Source: an uncultured Oscillospiraceae bacterium
GTDB lineage: Bacteria; Bacillota; Clostridia; Oscillospirales; Oscillospiraceae
Length of the DNA: 44,935 nucleotides
Assembly: GCA_944387035.1 (NCBI GenBank)
Contig: CALXDJ010000016.1
Location: 1 to 44,935, forward strand
Direction of reading: 5' to 3'
Shown here: positions 1-7,574 of the stretch, in pieces
Layout: each line of letters starts with the position of its first letter
How positions within the stretch are numbered: the stretch's first letter is position 1
Notes under the pieces: model-generated
What the model saw: only the letters and a program-made list of their open reading frames with translations
Databases searched by the model: none
Told to the model about the DNA's origin: nothing
Translations under genes and position numbers: made by a program

Positions 1-154
1 TGCTGCCGCAGAAGGCAATCGCACCGAGGCCGATGGCGCTTACAAGGTTGCAGTGAAGAAAGTCGATCAGGCAGTTGCCAAGGGCGTTCTGCACAAGAAC
101 ACGGCCGCTCACAGAAAGAGCGCCATGACCCTGAAGCTCAACCAGATCGGCTGA
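1..154 (+). CDS. rpsT: 30S ribosomal protein S20, C-terminal part (cut by window edge)
   Basis: The frame starting at base 2 reads 50 codons to a TGA at 152-154. The peptide contains AYKVAVKKVDQAVAKGVLHKN and then AAHRKSAMTLKLNQ, the basic, Ala/Lys-rich helical C-terminus of bacterial S20, which binds 16S rRNA in the small subunit early in assembly. The N-terminal part lies outside the window. A good intrinsic terminator follows 14 bases after the stop, so the gene appears to end its transcription unit here. Recognition is by motif only, but the match to the S20 tail is strong. Confidence 0.9.
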   Translation, partial: AAAEGNRTEADGAYKVAVKKVDQAVAKGVLHKNTAAHRKSAMTLKLNQIG

Positions 155-167
155 TCGTGCTGAATTG

Positions 168-200
168 AAAGGACATCCGCTTGGGATGTCCTTTTTCTTT
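168..200 (+). terminator. Intrinsic terminator after rpsT
   Basis: The stem GGACATCC / GGATGTCC (171-178 with 184-191), extended by AAA/TTT, closes a small loop and runs into CTTTTTCTTTT. It sits directly after the S20 stop codon. Confidence 0.85.
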
Positions 201-235
201 TCCCGGCCAAGAGCCGGATCAAAGGAGGAACATCC

Positions 236-1003
236 ATGCGGATCTTTGATACCCATGCCCACTACGACTCCAGCGCCTTTGCCTCCGACCGGGACGAGAT
301 CCTCACTGCCCTGCCCCAGGCGGGGGTGGAGCTGGTGGTGGACCCGGGCTGCGATGTGGAAAGCTCCCGGGCGGTCCTGGCCCTGGCCGAACGGTATCCC
401 CATGTATACGCCGCGGTGGGGCTGCACCCGGAGGACTGCGCCGGAGCCGGAGAGGCGGAGCTGGAGGAAATCCGGCGGCTGTGCGGCCATGAAAAGGCGG
501 TGGCCATCGGGGAGATCGGCCTGGATTACTATTGGGCGGAAAATCCGCCCCGGCCCTTCCAGCAGGAGATCTTCCGGCGGCAGCTGGCTCTGGCCCAGGA
601 ACTGGACATGCCGGTCATTGTCCATGACCGGGAGGCCCATGGGGACTCGCTGGCCATTGTCCGAGAGTTTCCCGGCGTCCGGGGCGTGTTCCACTGCTAT
701 TCCGGCAGTGCGGAAATGGCGCAGGAACTCGTGAAGCTGGGCTGGTACCTGGGCTTTGACGGGCCCATCACGTATAAAAACGCCCGCCGGGCGGCGGAGG
801 CTGCGGCGGTGACGCCGCTGGAGCGGATGGTGGTGGAGACGGATTCTCCCTACCTCTCCCCTGTTCCCCTGCGGGGCAAGCGCAACGACAGCCGGAATCT
901 GACCTACGTGCTGGAGACTCTGGCAGCCTGGAAGGGTGTGACGCCGGAGGAGATGGCCCGGATCACCCTGGAAAACGGAAAGCGTCTGTACAGACTGGAG
1001 TGA
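236..1003 (+). CDS. tatD: TatD family metal-dependent DNase
   Basis: A full-length TatD-type hydrolase of 255 residues (family usually about 255-260). It should fold as a TIM barrel with a two-metal site and act as a 3'-5' exonuclease on DNA. Visible signatures are FDTHAHYD at the N-terminus (H7, H9), GEIGLDYY with the bridging E93, IVHDR (H130), FHCYSGS (H153) and ETDSPYLSPVP (D203), which is the complete metal-ligand set. The start ATG follows AAAGGAGG at good spacing. The gene overlaps or abuts a radical SAM gene downstream, a known conserved pairing in Firmicutes. Its exact substrate in this organism is not shown by the sequence. Confidence 0.94.
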   Translation: MRIFDTHAHYDSSAFASDRDEILTALPQAGVELVVDPGCDVESSRAVLALAERYPHVYAAVGLHPEDCAGAGEAELEEIRRLCGHEKAVAIGEIGLDYYWAENPPRPFQQEIFRRQLALAQELDMPVIVHDREAHGDSLAIVREFPGVRGVFHCYSGSAEMAQELVKLGWYLGFDGPITYKNARRAAEAAAVTPLERMVVETDSPYLSPVPLRGKRNDSRNLTYVLETLAAWKGVTPEEMARITLENGKRLYRLE

Positions 1004-1008
1004 AAAAC

Positions 1009-1632
1009 ATGGAAAAAGGCTTTACCATTACGTATGAATACGGGGACAACCTGTATGTCAATCCCACCAACCGCTGCAATTTCAACTGCGAATTTTGCCT
1101 GCGGCACAACCAGAGCTCCGGCGGCAGCATCTATACCCACAACCTCTGGCTGGAGCGCGAGCCCACCAAAGAGGAAATGCTGGCCTCCATTGAGAGCCAT
1201 GATCTGAGCAAGTACAAGCAGCTGGTATTTGTGGGCTTCGGTGAGCCCACCTACCGCATGGAGGATATCTGCTGGGTCATCGACCAGATGAAGGCCAAGG
1301 GCGAGCAGATTTTCACCCGCATGGATACCAACGGCACCGGGTGCCTCATCCACGGCCGGGACATCTGTCCGGAGTTTGCCGGCCGGTTCGACATGGTGTC
1401 CGTGTCATTGAATACCGACACCGCGGAGAAGTACGACGCGCTGTGCCATCCCAACCAGCCGGGGTGCTATGAGGCCATGAAGGACTTTGCCCGGGAGGTT
1501 CGGAAATACGTCCCCACGGTGATGATGACCGTGGTGGATACGATTCCCAAAGAGGAGATCGAGGCCTGCCGGAAGATCTGCGAGGAGGAAGTCGGCGCCG
1601 TGTACCGGGTGCGGGAATATATTGAGGACTGA
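1009..1632 (+). CDS. TatD-linked radical SAM protein
   Basis: A short radical SAM enzyme of 207 residues. The cluster motif NRCNFNCEFCLRH gives CX3CX2C (C23, C27, C30), the ligands of the [4Fe-4S] cluster that cleaves S-adenosylmethionine. GFGEPTYR and RMDTNGTG are the usual GGEP-like and strand motifs of the barrel. It is the known family found next to tatD; its product is unknown. I chose ATG 1009 because GGAGTG sits 6-9 bases upstream. GTG 1000, overlapping the tatD stop as GTGA, is the alternative and would add three residues. It is tightly coupled with tatD and has no extra C-terminal cluster domain. Confidence 0.88.
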   Translation: MEKGFTITYEYGDNLYVNPTNRCNFNCEFCLRHNQSSGGSIYTHNLWLEREPTKEEMLASIESHDLSKYKQLVFVGFGEPTYRMEDICWVIDQMKAKGEQIFTRMDTNGTGCLIHGRDICPEFAGRFDMVSVSLNTDTAEKYDALCHPNQPGCYEAMKDFAREVRKYVPTVMMTVVDTIPKEEIEACRKICEEEVGAVYRVREYIED

Positions 1633-1649
1633 AGGAGTGTGATGAGACG

Positions 1650-1880
1650 ATGATCGGAGCTCTGATTATGGGCGCCCTGGTGGGGTGGATTGCCGGAAAG
1701 CTGATGGGCGTGGAAGGCGGACTGCTGCGCAACATCATCATCGGTGTGGTCGGCTCCTTTGTGGGAAGCGGGCTGTTTTCCCTGCTGGGCTTTTATGCCT
1801 ATGGCCTGCTGGCCCAGATTTTGACTGGTGTGGTGGGTGCCTGCGTGTTCATTTGGGTGGGACGCAGGCTGCTGCACTGA
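1650..1880 (+). CDS. GlsB/YeaQ/YmgE family stress membrane protein
   Basis: A 76-residue protein made almost entirely of three Gly-rich hydrophobic segments (about 2-18, 27-47 and 51-70). GWIAGKLMGVEGGLLRNIIIG near the N-terminus is the hallmark of the transglycosylase-associated/GlsB family. These small inner-membrane proteins are linked to general stress; their biochemical role is not established. The ATG follows GAAGGAGTG. It lies 17 bases after the radical SAM gene and may be cotranscribed with tatD. A strong terminator follows. Confidence 0.85.
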   Translation: MIGALIMGALVGWIAGKLMGVEGGLLRNIIIGVVGSFVGSGLFSLLGFYAYGLLAQILTGVVGACVFIWVGRRLLH

Positions 1881-1897
1881 ATTTATGAGACCGAAGG

Positions 1898-1936
1898 CGG
1901 CTTCCAAATCTCTGTGGGTTTGGAAGCCCCTTTTTT
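1898..1936 (+). terminator. Intrinsic terminator
   Basis: Stem GGCTTCCAAA / TTTGGAAGCC (1899-1908 with 1919-1928), followed by CC and TTTTTT. It ends the tatD-to-GlsB unit. The following 160 bases before the next gene hold no ORF or promoter I can defend. Confidence 0.88.
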
Positions 1937-2100
1937 GCAGCTGAAAGGGATATAAACGGGAAATAAGGCGCGGAATGGAGAAAATGATTCAAGAAAAAAG
2001 GAGATGAGACAAGATATTGCCCGCGCATATCCGATATAGTAAAAGGGAAGACGGCCGGTGCGGCCCATTCAAAAACTAAGAATTTAAGGGGAAATACACT

Positions 2101-3114
2101 ATGCAGCGTGATATGAAGCAGTGGCTGCGCACGATGATTGATTCCGACAAAAAGAAGACCATGCCAGTGCTCTCATTCCCGGCTGTTCAGCTGATGGATG
2201 TGAGCGTGAAGGAACTGATCTCCGACAGCACCATGCAGGCAAGAGGCATGAAGCTCATTGCCGACCGGGTGGATTCTGCCGCTTCCGTCAGTTTGATGGA
2301 CCTCTCTGTAGAAGCGGAATGCTTCGGAGCGGAAATCAGCGTCTCGGAAGATGAGGTTCCCACCGTCGTGGGCAGTGTGGTCTCTTCCCTGGAGGAGGCA
2401 CAGGCCCTGCAGGTGCCTCAGGTAGGTGCAGGCCGTACCGGCATCTATCTGGATGCGATGAAAAAGGCGGTGGAGCTGATCACAGACCGGCCGGTATTTG
2501 CCGGAATCATCGGTCCGTTTTCTCTGGCCGGGCGGCTGGCAGATGTAACGGAAATTATGATCTACTGCTATGAAGAGCCCGACATGGTCCATACCATCCT
2601 GGAAAAGGCCACGCAGTTCCTCATCGATTATGCCAAGGCATACAAGGAGACGGGAGCCAACGGAATTGTAATGGCAGAACCGCTGGCAGGATTGCTTTCC
2701 CCCGATCTGGCGGAGGAGTTCTCCGCGCCCTACGTGAAACGTGTGGTGGACGCCGTGCAGAGCGACCAGTTTGCGGTGATCTACCATAACTGCGGAAACT
2801 CCACCATCCGCACCATTGACTCCATCCTTTCCACTGGCTCGGCGGCCTATCATTTCGGAAACGCCATCTCCATGCAGAAGATGCTGCCCCTGATTCCGCG
2901 GGATACGGTGGTTATGGGAAATATTGATCCCGCCGGGGAGTTCCGAAATGGAACGCCGGAGTCCATCCGGAAGGCAACCCTGGAGCTGATGGAGGATTGC
3001 TGCCCGAAATACCCCAATTTTGTGGTGTCTTCCGGCTGCGACATCCCCCCCATGTCCAAGTGGGAGAATATCGATGCCTACTTTGCCGCAGTGGCGGAGT
3101 ATTACGCCCGATAA
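2101..3114 (+). CDS. Uroporphyrinogen decarboxylase/MtaA-type cobamide methyltransferase family protein
   Basis: A 337-residue UroD-fold protein. The zinc site expected of MtaA/MtbA/CmuA-type methyltransferases is present: H229-N-C231 (IYHNCGNS) and C313 (SSGCDIPP). VVMGNIDPAGEF is the typical late-barrel segment. Such proteins move methyl groups from a corrinoid protein to a thiol acceptor; true haem-pathway UroD lacks this HXC...C arrangement, so a methyltransferase role is more likely than haem synthesis. No corrinoid protein or methyltransferase partner lies nearby, so its methyl donor cannot be named. The start has AGGGG 10 bases upstream. It stands alone between two terminator regions. 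Confidence 0.82.
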   Translation: MQRDMKQWLRTMIDSDKKKTMPVLSFPAVQLMDVSVKELISDSTMQARGMKLIADRVDSAASVSLMDLSVEAECFGAEISVSEDEVPTVVGSVVSSLEEAQALQVPQVGAGRTGIYLDAMKKAVELITDRPVFAGIIGPFSLAGRLADVTEIMIYCYEEPDMVHTILEKATQFLIDYAKAYKETGANGIVMAEPLAGLLSPDLAEEFSAPYVKRVVDAVQSDQFAVIYHNCGNSTIRTIDSILSTGSAAYHFGNAISMQKMLPLIPRDTVVMGNIDPAGEFRNGTPESIRKATLELMEDCCPKYPNFVVSSGCDIPPMSKWENIDAYFAAVAEYYAR

Positions 3115-3170
3115 AAAACGGGCACCCTGCTTTCCTGCGCGCTTTTGCGCACAGGCGTACAGCATCTGGG

Positions 3171-3216
3171 TTTGAAAAAAGGACGGACACGCGTTTTGCG
3201 CGTGTCCGTCCTTTCG
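3171..3216 (-). terminator. Terminator for the VOC gene
   Basis: A 13-bp stem, GGACGGACACGCG with CGCGTGTCCGTCC (3181-3193 and 3199-3211). AAAAAA at 3175-3180 becomes a U-tract on the minus strand. It probably also stops plus-strand transcripts from the UroD-like gene. Confidence 0.85.
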
Positions 3217-3221
3217 TCATG

Positions 3222-3620
3222 TTACAGCATTTTCAAAAGCTCAATCTGTTCGCCGGAGGGACCGGTGAAAAACCAGTTTTCCAGTCCGCCGAACAGGCCC
3301 GGCACCACCCGTTTTTCCGGGGTGAGGAACGTATCCACACCGGCGGAGCGCAGATCGGCGGCCGCGGCGTCCACATCGTCCACATAGATGGCGAAGTGCG
3401 GCAGGTTCCCTTCCTCCATGGATACCGGCGTGGGAGACTGGATCAGCTCCAGCGTCACGCCGCCCAGATCCACCAGAGCCAGGAGTTTCTCCCCGGCCGG
3501 GGTGGAAACGCTGCCCCGGCGCAGCACGCTGCCGCCGATGGTTTCATAAAACGCAATGCTCTGGCCCATGTCCCGGGTATAGACGGCCACATGGCCCAGT
3601 CCCTGATAGTGCTCCTTCAT
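3222..3620 (-). CDS. VOC (glyoxalase/epimerase-like) family protein
   Basis: A 132-residue single vicinal-oxygen-chelate unit made of two beta-alpha-beta-beta-beta modules. The first module begins GLGHVAVYTRDM and the second NLPHFAIYVDDV. The four expected metal ligands are visible: H10, E58, H75 and E127. That set is used by glyoxalase I and methylmalonyl-CoA epimerase, but the length and sequence do not decide the substrate. The start ATG at 3620-3618 is preceded on the minus strand by AGGAGG. A longer open frame continues upstream but is only the antisense of rpsF and ssb. It is a single-gene unit, convergent with the UroD-like gene and divergent from rpsF. Confidence 0.85.
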   Translation of the reverse strand: MKEHYQGLGHVAVYTRDMGQSIAFYETIGGSVLRRGSVSTPAGEKLLALVDLGGVTLELIQSPTPVSMEEGNLPHFAIYVDDVDAAAADLRSAGVDTFLTPEKRVVPGLFGGLENWFFTGPSGEQIELLKML

Positions 3621-3736
3621 GCGAGTTCCTCCTTTTTTCCGGCCTGCCGGAGCGGCCGCGGATATGGTTTCTATATCACATTTTCCCGGGAAAGGGAATG
3701 GTTTTGGGCAAAGAAGGAAAAAAGAAAAACTTTTTC

Positions 3737-3764
3737 TTGACATTTTACAGGATTCATATATAAT
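3737..3764 (+). promoter_or_regulatory. Sigma-A promoter of rpsF-ssb-rpsR
   Basis: TTGACA at 3737-3742 and TATAAT at 3759-3764 with a 16-base spacer. Both hexamers match consensus perfectly, as suits ribosomal protein genes. Confidence 0.9.
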
Positions 3765-3770
3765 AATAGG

Positions 3771-3817
3771 GCCTGCGATTTGCGGGCAAATCCTTGCTCT
3801 CATCTTAGAATGAGGGC
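3771..3817 (+). promoter_or_regulatory. Structured leader of rpsF, candidate S6:S18 autoregulatory RNA
   Basis: Two hairpins lie between the promoter and the rpsF RBS: GCCTGC/GCGGGC (3771-3776 with 3782-3787) and GCTCTCAT/ATGAGGGC (3796-3803 with 3810-3817). Many bacteria carry an S6:S18-binding leader here. I do not clearly see its conserved CCG signature, so the identity is inferred from position. Confidence 0.4.
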
Positions 3818-3842
3818 CATCTGTCCAAAAGGAGGTGCAAAC

Positions 3843-4139
3843 ATGGCAAAGGTTTCTGCCAATTATGAGGTCGTGTATATCATCGACCCTGCACAGGGTG
3901 AGGAGGGCATCGCCGCTCTGGTGAACAACTTCAAGACCCTGGCTGAGCAGAATGGTTCCGCCGTCGAGGTAGAGGAGTGGGGCAGCCGCAAGCTGGCTTA
4001 TCCCATCGACTACAAGACCGAGGGCTACTACGTGCTGATGAGCTTCACCAGCGAGCCTTCCTTCCCCCGCGAGCTGGATCGTAAGCTGCGGATCGCTGAC
4101 GGCATTATGCGTTCTTTGATCGTCTGCAAGGGCGAATAA
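3843..4139 (+). CDS. rpsF: 30S ribosomal protein S6
   Basis: A 98-residue protein of the expected length. YEVVYIIDP at the N-terminus, EEWGSRKLAYPIDYKTEGYY in the middle and VCKGE at the end are typical of S6, which binds 16S rRNA as a heterodimer with S18. I took ATG 3843 rather than the in-frame codon at 3780 because AAAGGAGG lies 8-14 bases upstream and the first residues MAKVSANYEVV fit the family. It is first in the rpsF-ssb-rpsR operon, 15 bases before ssb, behind a perfect sigma-A promoter. Confidence 0.96.
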   Translation: MAKVSANYEVVYIIDPAQGEEGIAALVNNFKTLAEQNGSAVEVEEWGSRKLAYPIDYKTEGYYVLMSFTSEPSFPRELDRKLRIADGIMRSLIVCKGE

Positions 4140-4154
4140 GGAGGCATATCCCAC

Positions 4155-4595
4155 ATGCTGAACAAAATCATTCTCATGGGTCGCCTGACCCGTGACCCCG
4201 AGCTGCGCCGCACTGGAAGCGGCACCGCCGTCACATCCTTCTCCCTGGCCGTGGACCGGGACTTCAAGTCCCAGAGCGGCGAGAAAGAGACGGATTTCAT
4301 TGACGTCGTGGCCTGGCGCAGCACCGCGGAGTTTGTGAGCAAGTACTTCACCAAGGGCCGCATGGCTGTGGTGGAGGGCCGGCTCCAGATCCGGGACTGG
4401 ACGGATAAGGACGGCGGAAAGCGCAGAAGCGCCGAAGTCGTGGCTGACAACGTCTATTTCGGGGATTCCAAGCGCGACGGCGCCGGTGATTACGGCGCGC
4501 CCCCCGCGTATGGCATGCCCGCTCCCAGCCGTTCTGCGGCTCCTGCGGGTGACTTCGCCGAGATCGGCGAGGAAGACGGCGAACTGCCGTTCTGA
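4155..4595 (+). CDS. ssb: Single-stranded DNA-binding protein
   Basis: A 146-residue SSB. The OB-fold runs from [18 protein letters not shown] to about residue 105, including [14 protein letters not shown] and [18 protein letters not shown] Gly/Pro/Ala-rich linker follows, and the acidic tip EEDGELPF is the docking tail for repair and replication partners. It protects single-stranded DNA as a tetramer. It sits between rpsF and rpsR as in most Firmicutes. RBS AAGGAGG is at the end of rpsF. Confidence 0.96.
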   Translation: MLNKIILMGRLTRDPELRRTGSGTAVTSFSLAVDRDFKSQSGEKETDFIDVVAWRSTAEFVSKYFTKGRMAVVEGRLQIRDWTDKDGGKRRSAEVVADNVYFGDSKRDGAGDYGAPPAYGMPAPSRSAAPAGDFAEIGEEDGELPF

Positions 4596-4620
4596 TTTTG
4601 AAGTAAGGAGGAACCATTCC

Positions 4621-4872
4621 ATGGCTTTTGATCGTGAAGCTCGTCCCGCCCGTCCCATGCGCGGCAAGCGCCGTAAGGTGTGCCAGTTCTGCGCTGAGAA
4701 GTGCGAGAGCATCGATTATAAGGACGCTGCCAAGCTGCGTCGTTTCGTTTCCGAGCGGTCCAAGATTCTGCCCCGCAGAACCACCGGCACCTGCGCCATG
4801 CATCAGCGTCAGCTGACCGAGGCCATCAAGCGTGCCCGTCAGATCGCCCTGCTGCCCTACGTCACCGACTAA
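4621..4872 (+). CDS. rpsR: 30S ribosomal protein S18, zinc-type
   Basis: An 83-residue S18. The start ATG 4621 follows AAGGAGG; an in-frame upstream extension overlaps ssb and is not real. The core [33 protein letters not shown] is diagnostic. Cysteines C21, C24 and C28 (VCQFCAEKC) with C58 form the zinc-binding (C+) version of S18, so the gene is not a zinc-independent paralogue. It partners S6, encoded two genes upstream, and ends the operon. Confidence 0.96.
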   Translation: MAFDREARPARPMRGKRRKVCQFCAEKCESIDYKDAAKLRRFVSERSKILPRRTTGTCAMHQRQLTEAIKRARQIALLPYVTD

Positions 4873-4889
4873 GGGTCCTGCGACGAATG

Positions 4890-4927
4890 AAACCGGCCTG
4901 TCCCAACTGGGACAGGCCGGTTTTTTG
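4890..4927 (+). terminator. Terminator of the rpsF operon
   Basis: A 13-bp perfect stem, ACCGGCCTGTCCC with GGGACAGGCCGGT (4892-4904 and 4909-4921), loop AACT, followed by TTTTTT. Confidence 0.93.
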
Positions 4928-5030
4928 CTTTTTGCAGGGGTCCTTGTCCGGGCCCGCTCCCCTGCCGTACGGCGCGCCTGCCGGGAAAGCGGCCTTTCCC
5001 GGTGAAAACGGGAAAAGGCCGCACCCGGCG

Positions 5031-6173
5031 TTACTTGCTCCGGGCCTGGAGTACCTCCGCCATGCACTGGGCAAAGAGCTGCCCGGCCAGGACCGCTTCT
5101 TCCGGGGCGTTGCCTGCCGCGCCGACTTCCAGCAAAAGGGCGCCCGGCGCCACATGCTGGTTGTAGCGGGAGTTGCGCAGCAGCATGGGCCGCATCAAGG
5201 TGGGGTACTCCCGCAGAGTTTCCTCCTGGAGCGCCACCGCCAGGCGGAGATTATCCATCCAGTTGGGATGGCTCAATCCGCTGCCGTCGCTGCCGACCAC
5301 CAGGGTCATCTGGGCGGCCGTCCCCTCCTCCACGGCGGAGACCACCTTGTACTGGTTCCCCTCCGCGTCCTCAATGGCGTCCCGGTGGACGTCCAGAACG
5401 AACTGGATGGAGGGATACTGGGCAAGATAGGTCTGTACCGCGGCCAGGGAGCGGTCGTAGGCCTCATTATAAGAGGGGTAGTCGTAGAGCGTCCGGTCGT
5501 GGAGAACGGAGATCCCGGCCTCCCCCAGCACCCGGGCGATTTCGTCCCCCACCCGCACCACATTGTAGCGGGTATCGGTGGTGCGGTAGTTTCCGGACCA
5601 GACCACCTCTTCTCCCGGCGCAGGGGTATACCCTTCGCTGCCGTGGGTGTGGAGAATCAGAACCTGGGGACCTTCCCCGGTCAGTACGGCGGAGAAGGGC
5701 TGCTGCAGATCCTGCACTGCCAGGGTATAGTCTGTGGAATTGGAAATATACGTGCGGCCGCAGACGGTATAGCCGGCGGTGCCGGTGGGGACCAGGGTCC
5801 GGGCGGGAACGCCGTTGTCCGGGGCCTCGGGAGCTTCCAGGGGCGTTTCCTCCACGGGTTCGACGATATCGCCGGTTTCATCGGCGGGGGGCGCTTCTTC
5901 CTCCCGGGACCACAGCTCCGCCACAGCGGGGCGGGCTGCCAGCAGCAGCGGCGCTTCTCCGATGGTCAGAGCTGCCGCGGCGGAAAGCGTGTCCCGGGTC
6001 CACAGGTCTCCCAGTTCCCAGCGCAGTGCCCGCAGGGGGGCTGAGGATACCAGGGCGTCCGCCGCTTCGGCAGCGGTATCGCTGCCGGCGGTGACGCCGA
6101 CAAGCCACAGCGTACCAGCAGCCAGAGCGGCAGCTTCCAGCCGCTGCAGAATACGGCCAAGAGGTCGCTTCAT
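5031..6173 (-). CDS. spoIIP: Stage II sporulation protein P
   Basis: A 380-residue SpoIIP, the amidase/endopeptidase that with SpoIID and SpoIIM thins septal peptidoglycan so that the mother cell can engulf the forespore. An N-terminal membrane anchor (about 12-30) is followed by an Ala/Glu/Pro-rich linker (about 60-125) and the catalytic domain. Catalytic-site motifs are LILHTHGSEGY (H175, H177, E180), LDVHRDAI (H263) and LLLEVG (E349). The start has GGAGGTGATGG upstream. The gene lies on the minus strand, convergent with rpsR. It is the clearest sign that the organism is, or descends from, an endospore former. The linker is acidic and proline-rich and is probably a wall-spanning spacer. Confidence 0.93.
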   Translation of the reverse strand: MKRPLGRILQRLEAAALAAGTLWLVGVTAGSDTAAEAADALVSSAPLRALRWELGDLWTRDTLSAAAALTIGEAPLLLAARPAVAELWSREEEAPPADETGDIVEPVEETPLEAPEAPDNGVPARTLVPTGTAGYTVCGRTYISNSTDYTLAVQDLQQPFSAVLTGEGPQVLILHTHGSEGYTPAPGEEVVWSGNYRTTDTRYNVVRVGDEIARVLGEAGISVLHDRTLYDYPSYNEAYDRSLAAVQTYLAQYPSIQFVLDVHRDAIEDAEGNQYKVVSAVEEGTAAQMTLVVGSDGSGLSHPNWMDNLRLAVALQEETLREYPTLMRPMLLRNSRYNQHVAPGALLLEVGAAGNAPEEAVLAGQLFAQCMAEVLQARSK

Positions 6174-6282
6174 GATGCCATCACCTCCGGGACAACCTTA
6201 TGCGCCGGATGGAGGAGATATGCCGGTAACCCGCCCCCTGGAGCGGCGGCGCAGAGGCGGGCAGCCGCCGGGCATGCAGAAA

Positions 6283-6312
6283 CCGCAGGCGCCTGATGGC
6301 ACCTGCGGTTGG
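6283..6312 (-). terminator. Weak hairpin after the lipoprotein gene
   Basis: Arms AACCGCAGG..GCC and GGC..CCTGCGGTT (about 6283-6312) pair with one mismatch. On the minus strand it is followed only by TTTC, so termination may be partial and let transcripts reach spoIIP. Confidence 0.4.
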
Positions 6313-6328
6313 AGCGGGATTTGCCGGG

Positions 6329-7399
6329 TCATTCCATCTCCCGGGGAATGGCCCAGTCCTGGAGAATGGCGCCCAGATCGCTTTCATAGTCCAGCGCTGC
6401 AAGGAAGGCGCGGGACTGGCTGGGAAGTGTGCCTTCCGGGAAAGCCAGTTCCAGATGATCCGGGAAAAAGATCAGGGATTCCGGCGTCAGCGCGGCCTCC
6501 ATCTCGGCGCGCAGGCTGTCGGTTCCGTCGGACGGCTGCGCCAGATCCAGCAGGGTCTGCCGGGCCTCCTCCTCGGAACAGGTAAACAGGTCCCACGGGG
6601 AAAGATGTTCGCCCGTTTCCCGGTCGAAGGCCGCGCCCAGCCGCACCTCAGTGGCCACCGACCCGTTGATGGGCAGCGTCACGCTGGTGAGGAAATAGAT
6701 CACCCGGTCGGAGCTGGCACAGGGGGTGGTCTCCTGCCCTACCAGGTAGGAGTCAAAGCCGGGGTCCCGCCCGCTTTCCAGATAGGCCGCGTAGGCGTTT
6801 TCCAGCTCGTCATATGTACGGTACAAAAGCCCCTGGGCATCGTAGTAGGCCCGCACGGCCTCCTGGGCGGCGGGGCTGAGATCGTCCAGACTCTCCTGCC
6901 CTGCTGCATGGACCCGGTCGGGGCCCACGGGGTGCTGCTCCCAGAGAAGTTCCGTCCCATTGGACAGCTTGTAGCGGTTGTCCCGGCTGCCCTGCCAGAT
7001 CTCCACCTCTGTTCCGTCGGATAGTGTGATGGTTTCTGCCAGCCGTACTTGGGTAATCTGCACCTCCGAGGCCTCATAGGCGGGAAGATCCGTGCCGTCG
7101 TTGGCGGTCAGATCCGCGGGGTCTCCCGTCACCACCGATACGGCCATTCCGTCCAAAGACCCGGCGGCAAAATCCTGGCCGCTGACGCCGTCCACCCAGG
7201 AAAAAACCCGGGTTTTCTCTGTGACGGTCAGACCGATCCGTTCTCCGGTGCTGGTCTCAACCACAAAGGCGCTCAGGGTGCCGTTTTCTTCCGTGGTACG
7301 CTCCACCACCTGGCCGGAGACCGGCTGCACAGCGCCGCATGCGGTCAGAATCAGCACACAGGAGGCCAACAGGCATCCCAGGCATCGTTGTCGCTTCAT
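6329..7399 (-). CDS. Lipoprotein with a C-terminal RsiV-like (DUF3298) domain
   Basis: Residues 1-21 form a lipoprotein signal peptide: MKRQRC, a hydrophobic core, and the lipobox LTAC. The mature protein would be anchored outside the membrane. The C-terminal part, including LGAAFDRETGEHLSPWDLF and FFPDHLELAFPEGTLPSQS, has the layout of the DUF3298 domain of RsiV and related surface proteins. The N-terminal part is beta-rich and not recognised. The start at 7399 is preceded on the minus strand by AGAGGAGCGC; a 14-codon longer frame upstream lacks an RBS. No sigma factor gene is adjacent, so a role as anti-sigma factor is not supported. It lies upstream of spoIIP on the same strand and might be cotranscribed. 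Confidence 0.75.
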   Translation of the reverse strand: MKRQRCLGCLLASCVLILTACGAVQPVSGQVVERTTEENGTLSAFVVETSTGERIGLTVTEKTRVFSWVDGVSGQDFAAGSLDGMAVSVVTGDPADLTANDGTDLPAYEASEVQITQVRLAETITLSDGTEVEIWQGSRDNRYKLSNGTELLWEQHPVGPDRVHAAGQESLDDLSPAAQEAVRAYYDAQGLLYRTYDELENAYAAYLESGRDPGFDSYLVGQETTPCASSDRVIYFLTSVTLPINGSVATEVRLGAAFDRETGEHLSPWDLFTCSEEEARQTLLDLAQPSDGTDSLRAEMEAALTPESLIFFPDHLELAFPEGTLPSQSRAFLAALDYESDLGAILQDWAIPREME

Positions 7400-7513
7400 A
7401 TGCGCTCCTCTGCTTTCTACACTCAATCGTAGGATGAGCATACCATGGAAATCCGGCGAATACCATCCTTTTTTGAAAAAATGCTGGAAGGACGGGCTTT
7501 TTTGTACAGGAAA

Positions 7514-7548
7514 CGGCAGGCGGCTCCGTATGGGGGAGCCGCCTGCCG
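7514..7548 (-). terminator. Hairpin after thiM
   Basis: Perfect 14-bp arms CGGCAGGCGGCTCC and GGAGCCGCCTGCCG (7514-7527 and 7535-7548). The U-tract on the minus strand is poor (TTTCC), so it may be a weak terminator or an mRNA 3' end stabiliser of the thiW-thiM transcript. Confidence 0.55.
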
Positions 7549-7574
7549 GAAACAGTGGGAAAAAGATGATTCTG

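Noticed and set aside
5031-7399. Lipoprotein as the anti-sigma factor RsiV
   Set aside because: The C-terminal domain is similar, but no ECF sigma gene lies nearby, and it has a lipoprotein signal where an RsiV would have a cytoplasmic sigma-binding part and one membrane helix.
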